Shown here in pieces: positions 7,283 to 16,571 of a stretch of DNA of 54,932 nucleotides. Below the pieces are notes generated by a model. It saw only the letters and a list, made by a program, of their open reading frames with translations, searched no databases and was not told the DNA's origin. Both the position numbers and the translations under genes were made by a program. Each line of letters begins with the position of its first letter. The first letter of the stretch is position 1. The DNA comes from Microbacterium enclense (lineage in GTDB: Bacteria > Actinomycetota > Actinomycetes > Actinomycetales > Microbacteriaceae), in contig NZ_RBZY01000016.1 of NCBI RefSeq assembly GCF_004022425.1, positions 5,698 through 60,629 on the forward strand. The letters are read 5' to 3'.

Positions 7283-7930
7283 ATGAGCGAGGTCGTCATC
7301 ACGGTGCGGGGCGAGAGCGAGACGCGCGTCCGCGCGGAAGAGGCCGCGGTGCGCGTCACCGTCTCCACCGACGGGCCGGCTCGCGGCCCTGTCGTCGAGC
7401 GGGCGCAGGAGCGGGCGGCATCCGTCCAGGACGGACTGGTCGCGCACCTGCGATCCGGCGAGGTCTCCGAGTGGTCGAGCGCGCGGGTGTCGGTCTGGTC
7501 GGACCGGCCGTGGAACAACGACGGCGCTCAGCTGCCGCTCGTCCACCACGCCAGCGTCGAACTCTCCGCCACATTCACGGACGCGGGCGCCCTGTCGTGG
7601 TGGCTCGGCGACGTCACCGAGTCCGACGATGTGCAGGTCACCGCGGTGGACTGGCGGCTCGCTCCCGAGACACGGGTGCGCGTGGAGCGGAAGGTAGCTG
7701 CGGCCGCCGTGCAGGTCGCCGTCGAGCGGGCCGCCGCCTACGCCGAGGCGTTGGGTCTGGCATCCGTCACCGCGGTCGAGATCGCGGATGCCGGCCTGCT
7801 GGAGTCGCATCCCGAGAGCTCTGCCCCGCGAATGATGGCCGCCCGCGCCGACATGGGGCCGTCCTTCAGCCTGCAGCCGCCCGAGCTCGTCGTCAGCGCC
7901 ACCGTCGAGGGACGCTTCCGCGCGGAGTGA
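7283..7930 (+). CDS. SIMPL (DUF541) domain protein
   Basis: A 215-residue single-domain SIMPL/DUF541 protein. The pattern is typical: an N-terminal ITVRGESETRVRAEEAAVRVTVS strand region, a long helix (VERAQERAASVQDGLVAHL), a second lobe with AAAVQVAVERAAAYAEALGLASVTAVEIAD, and a C-terminal strand PPELVVSATVEGRF. No signal peptide is visible, unlike many periplasmic relatives, so it is probably cytosolic. Members are linked to oxidative-stress or surface functions, and no biochemical activity is known. Its stop lies three bases from the smpB stop (convergent). Confidence 0.85.
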   Translation: MSEVVITVRGESETRVRAEEAAVRVTVSTDGPARGPVVERAQERAASVQDGLVAHLRSGEVSEWSSARVSVWSDRPWNNDGAQLPLVHHASVELSATFTDAGALSWWLGDVTESDDVQVTAVDWRLAPETRVRVERKVAAAAVQVAVERAAAYAEALGLASVTAVEIADAGLLESHPESSAPRMMAARADMGPSFSLQPPELVVSATVEGRFRAE

Positions 7931-7933
7931 GGG

Positions 7934-8410
7934 TCACTCCCCCAGGCGGTTCTTCGTGCGCATGGCCCTCTCGGCCTCGCGCTTGTCCTCGCGCTCTCGA
8001 ATGGTCTGGCGCTTCTCGAACTCGCGCTTGCCCTTCGCGACCGCGATCTCGACCTTGGCGCGACCATCCAGGAAGTACAGGCGCAACGGCACGAGCGTGT
8101 AACCACCCGCGGCGACCGCGTGCGAGAGCTTGACGATCTCGTCCTTGTGCAGCAGCAGCTTGCGCGTGCGCTTGGCCGAGTGGTTCGTCCAGTGTCCCTG
8201 CGAATACTCGGGGATGTGGACCGCGTCGAGGTACGCCTGACCGCCGTCGATGTAGGCGTAGCCGTCGGTGAGGTTCGCACGCCCCTGGCGGAGCGACTTG
8301 ACCTCCGTGCCCGTCAGCACGAGTCCGGCTTCGTACGTCTTCTCGATGGCGTAGTCGTGGCGCGCCTTCTTGTTCGACGCGATGAGCTTCTCACCCTGCT
8401 CACGAGGCAT
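7934..8410 (-). CDS. smpB: SsrA-binding protein SmpB
   Basis: The 158-residue SmpB, partner of tmRNA in trans-translation: it binds the tRNA-like domain of ssrA and brings it to ribosomes stalled on broken messages. The whole family pattern is present: [35 protein letters not shown] at the N-terminus, the YSQGHWTNH region, and the basic C-terminal tail ([26 protein letters not shown]) that enters the decoding centre. The start is set by a perfect AGGAGGT six bases before ATG 8410. It follows ftsX, with a TAGACT box (8456-8451) in the 51-base gap that could give it its own short-leader transcript. Confidence 0.97.
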   Translation of the reverse strand: MPREQGEKLIASNKKARHDYAIEKTYEAGLVLTGTEVKSLRQGRANLTDGYAYIDGGQAYLDAVHIPEYSQGHWTNHSAKRTRKLLLHKDEIVKLSHAVAAGGYTLVPLRLYFLDGRAKVEIAVAKGKREFEKRQTIREREDKREAERAMRTKNRLGE

Positions 8411-8450
8411 GGTGCCACCTCCTCATGATCGCGGGCACACAGAGCCCCTC

Positions 8451-8456
8451 AGTCTA
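8451..8456 (-). promoter_or_regulatory. possible -10 box (TAGACT) upstream of smpB
   Basis: TAGACT lies between the ftsX stop and the smpB ribosome-binding site on the minus strand. It would give a leader of roughly 35 nt carrying AGGAGGT. Confidence 0.4.
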
Positions 8457-8461
8457 CGCGA

Positions 8462-9379
8462 TCACGTGCGCAGCCAGCGGCGGATCGCGAAGCTCGCGCT
8501 CAGCGCGGCCAACAGCACGCCGATAACGATGATCACCGGCACGACGATCGCGAGGTCCGGGAATCCCACCCACGACGTGACGAAGGTGATGCGCTCGCGC
8601 AGGTATTGGTTCACGCCGACACCGACGATCGCCCAGACGGCCACGCTCGCGAGAGCGGACCCGATGAGCGCGGCGAGAACACCTTCGAGGACGAACGGCG
8701 TCTGGATGAAGCGGTTCGACGCGCCGACCAGACGCATGATCCCGAGCTCTCGCCGGCGCGCGAACGCCGACAGCCGGATCGTCGTGGCGATCAACAGGAC
8801 GGCGGCAATCAGCATGAGCCCGGCGATACCGACCGCCACATAGGTCGCCACCGTGAGCGTCTGGAACAGCGGCTCCAGGTACTGCATCTGATTGGTGACC
8901 TCTTCGACCCCCGCCTGATTGCTGAAGGCTTCGGAGATGACATCCGACTGGCTCTGATCGACGAGGTTGATGCTGAACGTCGCGTTGAACTGTTCGGCCG
9001 TGACGACACCGGCGATGTCGTCCGACAGCAGACCCTTCGCGTCCTCGAACGCCTGATCACTCGTCTGGAACGTGAAATCGCGGATCAGCGGGGCGAGAGC
9101 GGGCCCTTCGAGCGCGGCCTGCACCGCGTCGATCTGCGCTTGATCGGCGACCTGCCCCGGCGTGCAGGACGGCTGGTCCGACACCGTGGAGCACATGAAC
9201 ACGGCAACCTGCGCCCGATCGGCCCAGAACGACTGCATCTTGCCGATCTGCATCTGCATGAGCATCGCGGCACCGACGAACGTGAGCGAGACGAAGGTCA
9301 CGAGGATCACCGAGATGACCATCGAGGCGTTGCGCCGGAGGCCGGTGAACGCCTCCGAGAGGATGAGCCCGAACCTCAT
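8462..9379 (-). CDS. ftsX: cell-division protein FtsX
   Basis: A 305-residue permease-like subunit of the FtsEX complex, which couples the divisome to peptidoglycan hydrolases. The topology is as expected: one N-terminal membrane helix (about 20-42), an extracellular loop of about 130 residues containing two Cys ([17 protein letters not shown]), then three helices in the C-terminal half (about 173-200, 225-250 and 270-295). The first codon overlaps the ftsE stop as ATGA, so production is coupled. The order ftsE-ftsX-smpB is the usual actinobacterial arrangement. Confidence 0.95.
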   Translation of the reverse strand: MRFGLILSEAFTGLRRNASMVISVILVTFVSLTFVGAAMLMQMQIGKMQSFWADRAQVAVFMCSTVSDQPSCTPGQVADQAQIDAVQAALEGPALAPLIRDFTFQTSDQAFEDAKGLLSDDIAGVVTAEQFNATFSINLVDQSQSDVISEAFSNQAGVEEVTNQMQYLEPLFQTLTVATYVAVGIAGLMLIAAVLLIATTIRLSAFARRRELGIMRLVGASNRFIQTPFVLEGVLAALIGSALASVAVWAIVGVGVNQYLRERITFVTSWVGFPDLAIVVPVIIVIGVLLAALSASFAIRRWLRT

Positions 9380-10392
9380 GACGTGGGCCCCACTTCGCTG
9401 TCGCGGTCGTTCTTGTCTGCGAGGCCGAGACGGTCGGCGAGGCCCAGGGCGTCCACATCGGGCGTCGTCACCGGAACCGAGCGGGTGTGCGCATTCGGTT
9501 CACGCGGCTCCCCCGCGGGTTCCGACGTGCTGGCGGCGGCGACCTGCTCGGCCTGCTCGGCCACGGCGCGGGCGGCGTCGGCGAGGTTCAGCGGCTCGAC
9601 AGAGCCCGTGATGTGCGCGACCTCGCGCTGCACCTCGAGCACGGCCGTGAGCGCCGCGACAGCCGCCGCGCCCTTCTCGACCTCGGGCGCGAGCCGAGGC
9701 AGACCCGATGTGTCGCCGTAGCCACCGCGACGCTCGTCGCGCACCATCTCACCGTTGCTCAGCTCGATGACGCGGCGCTGCATCTGGTCGACGAACCCGG
9801 CCTCGTGCGTCGCCATGACGACGGTCGTCCCGCCGGCGTTGATGCGAGCGAGAAGTCGCATGATGTCGATGGACGTCCCGGGGTCGAGGTTTCCCGTCGG
9901 CTCGTCGGCGAGCAGCACCTGCGGGCGGTTCACGAGGGCGCGCGCGATCGCGACGCGCTGCTGCTCACCGCCGGACAGCTCGTGCGGAAGACGCTTCTCT
10001 TTCCCGTCGAGGCCCACGAGCGCGAGGACCTCGGGCACCGCCTGCTGGATGAACCCGCGCGACGCACCGGTGACCTGCAGCGTGAAGGCGACGTTCTGGT
10101 GGACCGTCTTGTTCGGCAGCAGCCGGAAATCCTGGAACACGGAACCGATGTGGCGACGGAAGTACGGAACCTTCCGGTTCGACAGCGTGCGCAGGTCGCG
10201 TCCGAGGACGACGACCCTCCCCTCGCTCGGCGTCTCCGCGCGCAGGATGAGCTGCAGACACGACGACTTGCCGGAACCCGAAGCCCCGACGAGGAAGACG
10301 AACTCTCCGCGCTGCACCTCGAAATCCACGGCGTTCAACGCCGGTCTCGTGGTGCCGCGATACCGCTTGGTGACGTTCTCGAACCGGATCAT
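9376..10392 (-). CDS. ftsE: cell-division ATP-binding protein FtsE with long C-terminal extension
   Basis: ABC-type ATPase of FtsEX. It has Walker A GASGSGKS (36-43), the signature [15 protein letters not shown] (about 138-152) and Walker [13 protein letters not shown] (about 158-169). At 338 residues it is some 110 longer than a canonical FtsE of about 225-230. The extra C-terminal part is Ala/Glu-rich and low-complexity ([24 protein letters not shown], then [17 protein letters not shown]), ends with [18 protein letters not shown], and probably contains a coiled or disordered segment. The start is ATG 10392; TAGGCT lies nine bases upstream. Confidence 0.95.
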   Translation of the reverse strand: MIRFENVTKRYRGTTRPALNAVDFEVQRGEFVFLVGASGSGKSSCLQLILRAETPSEGRVVVLGRDLRTLSNRKVPYFRRHIGSVFQDFRLLPNKTVHQNVAFTLQVTGASRGFIQQAVPEVLALVGLDGKEKRLPHELSGGEQQRVAIARALVNRPQVLLADEPTGNLDPGTSIDIMRLLARINAGGTTVVMATHEAGFVDQMQRRVIELSNGEMVRDERRGGYGDTSGLPRLAPEVEKGAAAVAALTAVLEVQREVAHITGSVEPLNLADAARAVAEQAEQVAAASTSEPAGEPREPNAHTRSVPVTTPDVDALGLADRLGLADKNDRDSEVGPTS

Positions 10393-10464
10393 GGCTCGAC
10401 GAGCCTAAGCGTGCCGACTCCCGAGCCCGACAGGACGCGCCGGGTCACGAAACCGGGAGAGTCC

Positions 10465-10492
10465 TATGGATGCCACGACCGTGGCATCCATA
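10465..10492 (-). terminator. prfB terminator hairpin built from the GGATGCC word
   Basis: TATGGATGCCAC (10465-10476) and GTGGCATCCATA (10481-10492) form a perfect 12-bp stem with a four-base loop, two bases beyond the prfB stop. Each arm carries one copy of the over-represented heptamer. It is the only intergenic inverted pair of the word in the window; no strong T-run follows. Confidence 0.75.
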
Positions 10493-10494
10493 GC

Positions 10495-11604
10495 TCAGTC
10501 GTCGTCTTTGCGCTTGCGCCAGCGGATGCCCGCCGCGATGAGTCCGTCGAGGTCGCCGTCGAAGACGACCGCGGGGTTTCCGACCTCGTAGCCGGTGCGG
10601 AGATCCTTGACGAGCTGCTGGCCGTAGAGGAAGTAGGAGCGCATCTGGTCGCCCCAGCTGGCCGTGATGGTACCCGCGAGCTCCTTCTTCTTTGCCGCTT
10701 CCTCTTCGCGCTTGAGCAGGAGCAGGCGGGTCTGGAGGACGCGCATGGCGGCGGCGCGGTTCTGGATCTGCGACTTCTCGTTCTGCATCGAGACGACGAG
10801 GCCCGTGGGGAGGTGCGTGATACGGACCGCGGAGTCGGTGGTGTTGACCGACTGACCGCCGGGGCCGGACGAACGGAAGACGTCGACGCGGATGTCGCCT
10901 TCGGGGACCTCGACCTCGACGGCCTCCTCCATCACGGGGATGACCTCGACCGCGGCGAAGCTGGTCTGGCGCTTGTCCGCCCCGCCGAACGGGCTGATGC
11001 GCGCGAGGCGGTGCGTGCCGGCCTCGACCGACAGCGTGCCGTACGCGTAGGGGACATCGACCTCGAAGGTCGCGGACTTGATGCCCGCACCCTCGGCGTA
11101 GGAGGTGTCCATGACCTTCACGGGGTACTTGTGGCGCTCGGCCCACCGCAGGTACATCCGCAGGAGCATCTCGGCGAAGTCGGTGGCGTCGTCGCCGCCG
11201 GCGCCCGAGCGGATCGTCACGACGGCCGAGCGCGCGTCGTACTCGCCGTCGAGGAGGGTCTGCACCTCGAGCTGGCTGATGACCTCGCGGAGCGACGCGA
11301 GCTCTTTCCGAGCCTCGTCGGCGGAGTCTTCGTCTTCCATCTCGTTCGCGAGTTCGACCAACACCTCGAGGTCGTCGAGGCGCTGCTCGAGCTCGGTGAT
11401 GCGCTTGAGCTCGGCCTGACGGTGGCTGAGACGGCTGGTGACCTTCTGGGCGTTGTCGACGTCGTCCCAGAGGTCGGGCGCGCCCGCCTCCTCGTTCAGA
11501 CGTTCGATGTCGGCGGTGAGTGCGTCGACGTCGACCACGGCCTGAATATCGGCGAAGGTCGAGCGCAGCGCCTGGATGTCGGCGGCAAGGTCCAGTTCGA
11601 GCAT
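10495..11604 (-). CDS. prfB: peptide chain release factor 2
   Basis: The 369-residue RF2, which recognises UGA and UAA and triggers peptide release. The codon-recognition tripeptide SPF (ARISPFGG, about residue 204) and the catalytic GGQ ([10 protein letters not shown], about residue 248) are present. ATG 11604 ([13 protein letters not shown]) is chosen over the frame to 11628: it has CTGGAG upstream and matches the family start. There is no internal in-frame stop around codon 25, so the autoregulatory +1 frameshift of E. coli prfB is absent. TAGGCT eight bases upstream suggests little or no leader. It is divergent from the MFS gene with only 25 bases between starts. Confidence 0.97.
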   Translation of the reverse strand: MLELDLAADIQALRSTFADIQAVVDVDALTADIERLNEEAGAPDLWDDVDNAQKVTSRLSHRQAELKRITELEQRLDDLEVLVELANEMEDEDSADEARKELASLREVISQLEVQTLLDGEYDARSAVVTIRSGAGGDDATDFAEMLLRMYLRWAERHKYPVKVMDTSYAEGAGIKSATFEVDVPYAYGTLSVEAGTHRLARISPFGGADKRQTSFAAVEVIPVMEEAVEVEVPEGDIRVDVFRSSGPGGQSVNTTDSAVRITHLPTGLVVSMQNEKSQIQNRAAAMRVLQTRLLLLKREEEAAKKKELAGTITASWGDQMRSYFLYGQQLVKDLRTGYEVGNPAVVFDGDLDGLIAAGIRWRKRKDDD

Positions 11605-11612
11605 GACACTCC

Positions 11613-11622
11613 AGCCTATCGT
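11613..11622. promoter_or_regulatory. overlapping divergent -10 boxes of prfB and the MFS gene
   Basis: The ten bases AGCCTATCGT contain TAGGCT on the minus strand (11618-11613, eight bases before prfB ATG) and TATCGT on the plus strand (11617-11622, seven bases before the MFS ATG). The two boxes share the TA at 11617-11618, so both promoters cannot be melted independently. Confidence 0.5.
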
Positions 11623-11629
11623 GGACACG

Positions 11630-12889
11630 ATGACGAGCGACTCCCCCCGAGACGTGCTGGTGCGGTTCGCGCCGATGATCTACGGCCCCACCCTCCTCTT
11701 CGCCCTCGGCGAAGGGGCGGTGATTCCGCTGATCCCCGTGATCGCCAATCGCCTCGGCGCGGACGTCGCTCTGGCCGCCCTGATCGCCTCCGCGCTCGTC
11801 GTCGGCACGTTGTGCGGGAACATCCCGGCGGGATGGGCCGTCGCGCGCTTCGGTGAGCGGATCACGATGGGCGTGGCCGGCATCGTGATCCTCGGCGGTC
11901 TCGTCGGCGTCGTCCTCGCGAACTCGCTCGCCGTGTTCGCGGCGGCGGTGTTCGTGATCGGGTTCTGCGCGGCATCCTTCGCCCTCGCCCGACATTCGTT
12001 CATGACCACGCGCGTTCCGCTGCATTTCCGCGCGCGGGCCCTGTCGCTGCTGGGCGGGACCTTCCGGCTCGGCATGTTCGTGGGGCCCTTCGTCTCCGCG
12101 GCGCTGCTCGGCATCTTCGGCGATGAATCCGCGTCCATCGCCTTTTTCGCGGTGTGCCAGGTCGCGACGATCCTCCTCGTCTTCCTCGGTCCCGATCCGG
12201 AGCGCGCCGTCGCTGCCCCCGCGACGCCGGGACCGCTCTTGGAAGACACCGGCGAACCCGTCTCCGGCTCGATCCCCACGGTCGAGCGGAGCGGGGTGTT
12301 CCGCACGATGTGGCGGTTCCGCGGGGTGCTGGCCCGCCTGGGCCTCGCGGCAGGCTCCCTCTCGGCGGTGCGCTCCGCGCGGCAGGTCGTCCTGCCCCTG
12401 TGGGGCGTCTCGCTGGGTCTGGATGCCTCCACGATCGCGGTCGTGGTCGGGGTCTCCGGCGCGATCGACTTCGCGCTGTTTTACGCCAGTGGTCAGGTCA
12501 TGGACCGCTTCGGGCGTTTGTGGGCCGCGCTCCCGGCGATGATCCTCATGGGCGCGGGATTCTTCGCGCTGTCGGTCACCCACGAGTTGGACGGTGCGGC
12601 GATGTGGTTCTCCATGTTCGCGGCGGTGCTCGGGGTGGGGAACGGCCTGTCCAGCGGCATCCTGCTGACCCTGGGCGCCGATCTCGCGCCGCCCGACGAC
12701 CCGGCCGCCTTCCTCGGCTCGTGGCGCACGCTGACCGATGGCGGCGGAGCGATCGCGCCGGTGCTCGTCTCCGTGCTGACGGCGGTGTTCTCGCTGCCCG
12801 TCGCCGTCGCGGCGATGGGGGTCGTCGCCGCCGTCGGAGCCGTGGGCTTCGTGCGGTGGGTGCCCCGGTACGTGCCGCGCGCGCGCTGA
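11630..12889 (+). CDS. MFS transporter
   Basis: A 419-residue major facilitator superfamily protein with about 12 membrane helices and the usual 6+6 halves split by a hydrophilic loop (about 190-225, [11 protein letters not shown] through PTVERSGV). The loop-2/3 motif appears as [17 protein letters not shown] (G-x3-D/E-R/K-x-G-type). The lack of a long periplasmic domain and the [18 protein letters not shown] helix point to a drug/proton-type exporter, but no substrate can be named. ATG 11630 is preferred; the frame extends further left but would run into prfB. The likely promoter is TATCGT at 11617. Confidence 0.85.
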   Translation: MTSDSPRDVLVRFAPMIYGPTLLFALGEGAVIPLIPVIANRLGADVALAALIASALVVGTLCGNIPAGWAVARFGERITMGVAGIVILGGLVGVVLANSLAVFAAAVFVIGFCAASFALARHSFMTTRVPLHFRARALSLLGGTFRLGMFVGPFVSAALLGIFGDESASIAFFAVCQVATILLVFLGPDPERAVAAPATPGPLLEDTGEPVSGSIPTVERSGVFRTMWRFRGVLARLGLAAGSLSAVRSARQVVLPLWGVSLGLDASTIAVVVGVSGAIDFALFYASGQVMDRFGRLWAALPAMILMGAGFFALSVTHELDGAAMWFSMFAAVLGVGNGLSSGILLTLGADLAPPDDPAAFLGSWRTLTDGGGAIAPVLVSVLTAVFSLPVAVAAMGVVAAVGAVGFVRWVPRYVPRAR

Positions 12890-12953
12890 GTTGCCCTCAC
12901 CACCCCGACCGCACCACGATGAGACCGATGCGCTCGCCGGACGGAGGATGCCG

Positions 12954-13550
12954 ATGAAGGACGTCGACCGCGGCTCACTCGCCGTCTCGGCCGTCCTGGC
13001 GTCCGTCGCGGGGTTCGTGGACGCGATCGGCTTCCTCGACACGGGCGGGCTGTTCGTGTCGTTCATGAGCGGGAACTCGACGCAGGCGGCCGTGGAGGTG
13101 TTCGGTCCCGGCGCGTGGGTGGCCGTGGCATCCGCGGGCATCATCGCCGCGTTCGTGCTCGGTGTCGCCCTCGGCGGCATCGCGAGCACCGTGATGCGGC
13201 GTCCGCGCCCCTGGATCGTGGGCGGGGCCGCCGTCGTGGTCGGTGCGACGGCGATCCTGGCCCTGGGCGGCAGTGCGACCCTGTGGCGTGCCGGCCTCCT
13301 GGCCGCGGCCATGGGAGCGGTCAACACGCTGTTCCTGGCCGACGGACGCGCGCGCGTGGCCATCACCTACAGCACCGGCACGCTCGTGAGCCTCGGGCTC
13401 GCCCTCGCGGCACTGCTCACCGGCGGCTCCCGCACGGCGTGGCGCCGCCCGCTTCTCCTGTGGGGCTCGCTCCTCGCCGGGGCCGTGATCGGCGCGGTGG
13501 CGCACCGAGCAGGGAGCCCGCTGGCCCTCGCCCTCGCGGCCGCCCCCTAG
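12954..13550 (+). CDS. DUF1275 (YoaK) family membrane protein
   Basis: A 198-residue integral membrane protein of the YoaK/DUF1275 family with six predicted helices. The N-terminal signature [25 protein letters not shown], the repeat-like second half ([28 protein letters not shown]) and the length all fit. Function is unknown for the family; transport is suspected. ATG 12954 is chosen because GGAGG ends six bases upstream; an in-frame ATG at 12948 abuts that site and cannot use it. It follows the MFS gene by 64 bases and could be co-transcribed. Confidence 0.85.
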   Translation: MKDVDRGSLAVSAVLASVAGFVDAIGFLDTGGLFVSFMSGNSTQAAVEVFGPGAWVAVASAGIIAAFVLGVALGGIASTVMRRPRPWIVGGAAVVVGATAILALGGSATLWRAGLLAAAMGAVNTLFLADGRARVAITYSTGTLVSLGLALAALLTGGSRTAWRRPLLLWGSLLAGAVIGAVAHRAGSPLALALAAAP

Positions 13551-13616
13551 GTGCGTGCGCCGTCGTTCTCGCTCGACGTCCGGCCTGAGGCCCGGTCGAC
13601 CTCGGCCTCCCGCACG

Positions 13617-14633
13617 TCACTCCACCCGGATGAGCACCTTGCCCGTTGCTCCACCCTCGACCGAGTCGTGGGCGGCAGCGGTCTCCGAGAGCGGAAACCA
13701 CGTCAGCGGAAGTCCGGCGTTCTCCCCGACGGGAAGAACCCCCGCGGCGACCGCGGCCGCGACGTCCTCCGCGGCCGCGGCGAGGGCCTCTTCACCGACG
13801 GTGTAGAGCAGCAGACCCTGCCAGCGCACGTTCTTGGCGAAGCTCGCCCGCACCGCGGCGCTGAAGGAATCGCCGCCGTTGTCGGCGTAGTACCCGATCG
13901 AACCGTGGTTGGCGATGACCTCGACGTCGAGTCCGGCATTCTCGGCGATCGCCACCTCCACGATGTGGTCGACGCCGTCCGGAGCGATCCCGCGGATGCC
14001 ATCGGCCAGGCCCGCATCCGGGTACCGCAGCACGTGGTGCGCGCCGGCCGCTCGGGCGAACGCCTCCTTCTCGGCGCTGCTCACCGTCGCGATCACGGTG
14101 GCCCCCGCCCACACGGCGAGCTGGATCGCCGCGTGACCGACGGCGCCGGCGCCGCCCTGGACGAGGACGATACGTCCGTCGAGCGCTCCGGGCGCGAGGC
14201 GGGCCGGACCGGACTCGTGCACCGTGAGGGCACGGTGAGCCGTCATCGCGGGAACGCCCAGGCTCGCTCCGAGCTCGAACGATGCCCCGTCGGCGAGGGG
14301 GACGGCGCGGGCGGAGGGGATGACCGCGTACTCCGCCGCGGTGCCGGTGGGGCGCTGGTGCGCGGCCAGGTAGATCCACACGCGATCGCCGACGGCGAGT
14401 CCGGCGACGCCCTCGCCCACGGCATCCACTGTTCCGGCACCGTCCTGGTTCGGGGTCACCTCGTCCGCCACGAGCGGGCGACCGACGGTGGCGCGCGCCT
14501 TCCAGTCAGTCGGGTTCACGCCGGACACGGCGATGCGCACGCGCACCTCGCCGGCACCGGGTTCGGGGACCTCACGCTCCACGAGCGAGAGGACCGAGGA
14601 GTCACCGGGATGCGTGTAGACGATGGCCTTCAT
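13617..14633 (-). CDS. NADPH:quinone reductase-type zinc-independent oxidoreductase
   Basis: A 338-residue medium-chain dehydrogenase/reductase. The GroES-like N-terminal domain begins MKAIVYTHPGDSSVL and includes VSGVNPTDWKARAT; the Rossmann domain carries the dinucleotide motif GGAGAVGHAAIQLA. Catalytic- and structural-zinc cysteines are absent, which places it with quinone oxidoreductases / zeta-crystallins that reduce quinones or enals with NADPH. The start is ATG 14633 (MKAIVYT), with no good ribosome-binding site; the longer frame to 14690 is not supported. It is convergent with the DUF1275 gene and divergent from tRNA-Leu. Confidence 0.9.
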   Translation of the reverse strand: MKAIVYTHPGDSSVLSLVEREVPEPGAGEVRVRIAVSGVNPTDWKARATVGRPLVADEVTPNQDGAGTVDAVGEGVAGLAVGDRVWIYLAAHQRPTGTAAEYAVIPSARAVPLADGASFELGASLGVPAMTAHRALTVHESGPARLAPGALDGRIVLVQGGAGAVGHAAIQLAVWAGATVIATVSSAEKEAFARAAGAHHVLRYPDAGLADGIRGIAPDGVDHIVEVAIAENAGLDVEVIANHGSIGYYADNGGDSFSAAVRASFAKNVRWQGLLLYTVGEEALAAAAEDVAAAVAAGVLPVGENAGLPLTWFPLSETAAAHDSVEGGATGKVLIRVE

Positions 14634-14760
14634 ACCGATGCCAAGGTGCGGCGGCTCGGGGGCATTCCCGCGACACGCGCGCGGGGTCATGCCGGGCGCG
14701 AGTGGTTCGCGGGTGGTTCACACGGATCGGGAGGCGCTCGGGCCTACAATGAGGGCACCC

Positions 14761-14842
14761 GCGGGAGTGGTGAAACCGGCAGACACGCAGGATTTAGGTT
14801 CCTGTGCCTTCGGGCGTGGGGGTTCAAGTCCCCCCTTCCGCA
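14761..14842 (+). tRNA. tRNA-Leu (anticodon TAG)
   Basis: Acceptor GCGGGAG pairs with CTTCCGC, and the anticodon loop TTTAGGT gives TAG. There is a long variable arm (TGCCTTCGGGCGTG) typical of class II tRNAs. The T arm is GGGGG-TTCAAGT-CCCCC. The CCA tail is not encoded. Confidence 0.95.
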
Positions 14843-14890
14843 CGGATTCCCCTTCCACGAGACCGTTTCTCCTGACCCGACGGGACCGAT

Positions 14891-15641
14891 GTGATCCACT
14901 CCGCTGCGCTGCTCCCCTGGCTGGACCCGGCCGCCATCATCACCAACTCGCAGCCCTGGGCGCTCCTGGTGGTGTGCTTCATCGTCTTCGCCGAGACGGG
15001 GCTGCTGATCGGGTTCCTCCTCCCCGGCGACACGCTTCTGATCATGGCGGGCCTGCTCTCGCACTCCACCCCGGCCGCGCCGAACGGCGTCTTCGGCCTC
15101 AACGCCTGGTGGGTCGCCTTGTCCATCGGTGTGGCCGCCTTCGTCGGGGGCGAGGTCGGCTATCTGATCGGGCACAAAGCGGGACCCTCGATCTTCGAGC
15201 GGAAGGAATCCGGCATCTTCAGCCGGAAGAACGTGGAGCGCACGAACGCGTTCTTCGAACGCTTCGGCGGTATCACGGTGATCCTCGCCCGCTTCGTGCC
15301 GGTCGTCCGCACGTTCGCGCCCATCGCGGCGGGCGTCGGACACATGCCGTGGCGCAAGTACTCGCTCTACAACCTCATCGGGGCGATCATCTGGGGGTAT
15401 CGGTCTGACGATGATCGGCTATGCCGTCGGGTACATCCCGTTCGTCCGTGACATCGTGACCGAGTACATCGACGTCATCCTGCTCGCAGCCGTGGCGGGA
15501 ACGGCGATCTTCATTGCGGTGCACTACTTCCGTGAGCGGGCTGCCGCGAAGCGCGAAGCGGTGGCCGGCATCACGACCGATCCGGAGTCGCTGGTCCTCG
15601 ACCCCAAGACACTCGAGGACGGCGACCACCGCGCCCGCTGA
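14891..15641 (+). pseudogene. DedA family membrane protein gene with a +1 frameshift
   Basis: The two pieces together make one DedA-family (SNARE-associated / VTT domain) protein of about 250 residues. The first frame (GTG 14891) encodes the N-terminal domain including FAETGLLIGFLLPGDTLLI, the GGITVILARFVPVVRTFAPIAAGVG core and YNLIGAIIWG. At the G5 run 15393-15397 the frame is lost and the protein would end after a foreign tail at 15451. From 15396 the +1 frame continues perfectly as GIGLTMIGYAVGYIPFVRD to the stop at 15641. One extra G therefore separates the halves. It is either a genuine disruption or a sequencing error; both halves keep normal codon use, favouring a recent event or an error. 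DedA proteins act in undecaprenyl-phosphate or phospholipid flipping. Confidence 0.85.
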
Positions 15642-15646
15642 GGCGA

Positions 15647-16510
15647 TCAGGACGCCTTCGAGGACTTCTTCTTCGGCTCCGCCTTCTTCTTCGGGCCCGA
15701 CTCCTCGGCCTTCCCGGAGCGGGCTGCACGGCTGCGCTCGACGCTCGCTCGGAGCGCCTCCATGAGGTCGATGACCTCTCCCCCGTCGTCCTCGGCATCC
15801 TGTTCGCCGAACGTGGCCGACGTGTCGATCGCATCGCCCTGCTCGAGCTTCGCGTCGATGAGCGTGCGCAGCTCGCGCTGGTACTCGTCGCCGAACTCTT
15901 CCGGGTCGAAGTCCTTCGAGAAGCTCTCGACGAGGGATGCCGACATCTCGAGCTCCTTCGCCGAGATGCGGACGTCCTCGTCAAGGGAGGGGAACTCGGC
16001 CGCGCGGACCTCGTCGGCCCACAACAGGGTCTGCAGCACCAGCACGTCGCCGCGCGTGCGCAGCGCCGCCAGCCTCGTCTTCTGCCGCAGCGAGAAACGG
16101 ACGATCGCGGTGCGATCGGTCTGTTCGAGGGTTTTGCGCAGGAGCACGTACGCCTTCGGTGACGACGAGTCGGGCTCGAGGTAGTACGCCTTGTCGAGGG
16201 TGAGCAGATCGACCTGATCGCTCGGCACGAACTCCACCACCTCGATCTCGCGGCTTCGCTCACTCGGCAGCGACGCGAGGTCGTCCTTGGTCAGGACGAC
16301 GGTCTGCTCTCCGTCGTCGTACGCGCGGTCGATGTCCTGGTAGGCCACGACCTCGCCGTCGACCTCGCAGATGCGCTGGTAGCGGATGCGCCCGCCGTCC
16401 TTGTTGTGCACCTGGTGGAGGGGCACGTCATGGTCCTCGGTGGCGGAGTACACCTTGACGGGCACGTTGACGAGGCCGAACGTCAGCGCGCCTTTCCAGA
16501 TCGATCGCAT
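15647..16510 (-). CDS. ku: Ku protein (non-homologous end joining)
   Basis: The 287-residue bacterial Ku, which forms a ring on broken DNA ends and recruits LigD. The family pattern is complete: MRSIWKGALTFGLVNVPVKVYSATEDHDV at the start, RIRYQRICEVDGEVV, and ILPDYL-equivalent regions through DLMEALRASVE. It ends in a Lys-rich tail (KAEESGPKKKAEPKKKSSKAS), the basic extension that in actinobacterial Ku binds DNA. The start is ATG 16510; the frame extends to 16669 but that part is intergenic. It is divergent from ligD with 176 bases between, including a long-armed inverted repeat. Confidence 0.95.
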   Translation of the reverse strand: MRSIWKGALTFGLVNVPVKVYSATEDHDVPLHQVHNKDGGRIRYQRICEVDGEVVAYQDIDRAYDDGEQTVVLTKDDLASLPSERSREIEVVEFVPSDQVDLLTLDKAYYLEPDSSSPKAYVLLRKTLEQTDRTAIVRFSLRQKTRLAALRTRGDVLVLQTLLWADEVRAAEFPSLDEDVRISAKELEMSASLVESFSKDFDPEEFGDEYQRELRTLIDAKLEQGDAIDTSATFGEQDAEDDGGEVIDLMEALRASVERSRAARSGKAEESGPKKKAEPKKKSSKAS

Positions 16511-16571
16511 GCGTCCAGTGAACACCCCCGGCACCCCGGATGCCGAGGGGCTTGTGTCGGCGGTGGCGCAG

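Noticed and set aside
11440..11604. Programmed +1 frameshift in prfB
   Set aside because: The frame is open from the start codon with no in-frame UGA near codon 25, so the classical autoregulatory site is absent.
10445..13366. Long minus-strand open frame (about 970 codons) across prfB and the MFS gene
   Set aside because: Composition (Arg/Gly/His/Asp-rich) is that of an antisense shadow in high-GC DNA, and it overlaps genuine genes on both strands.
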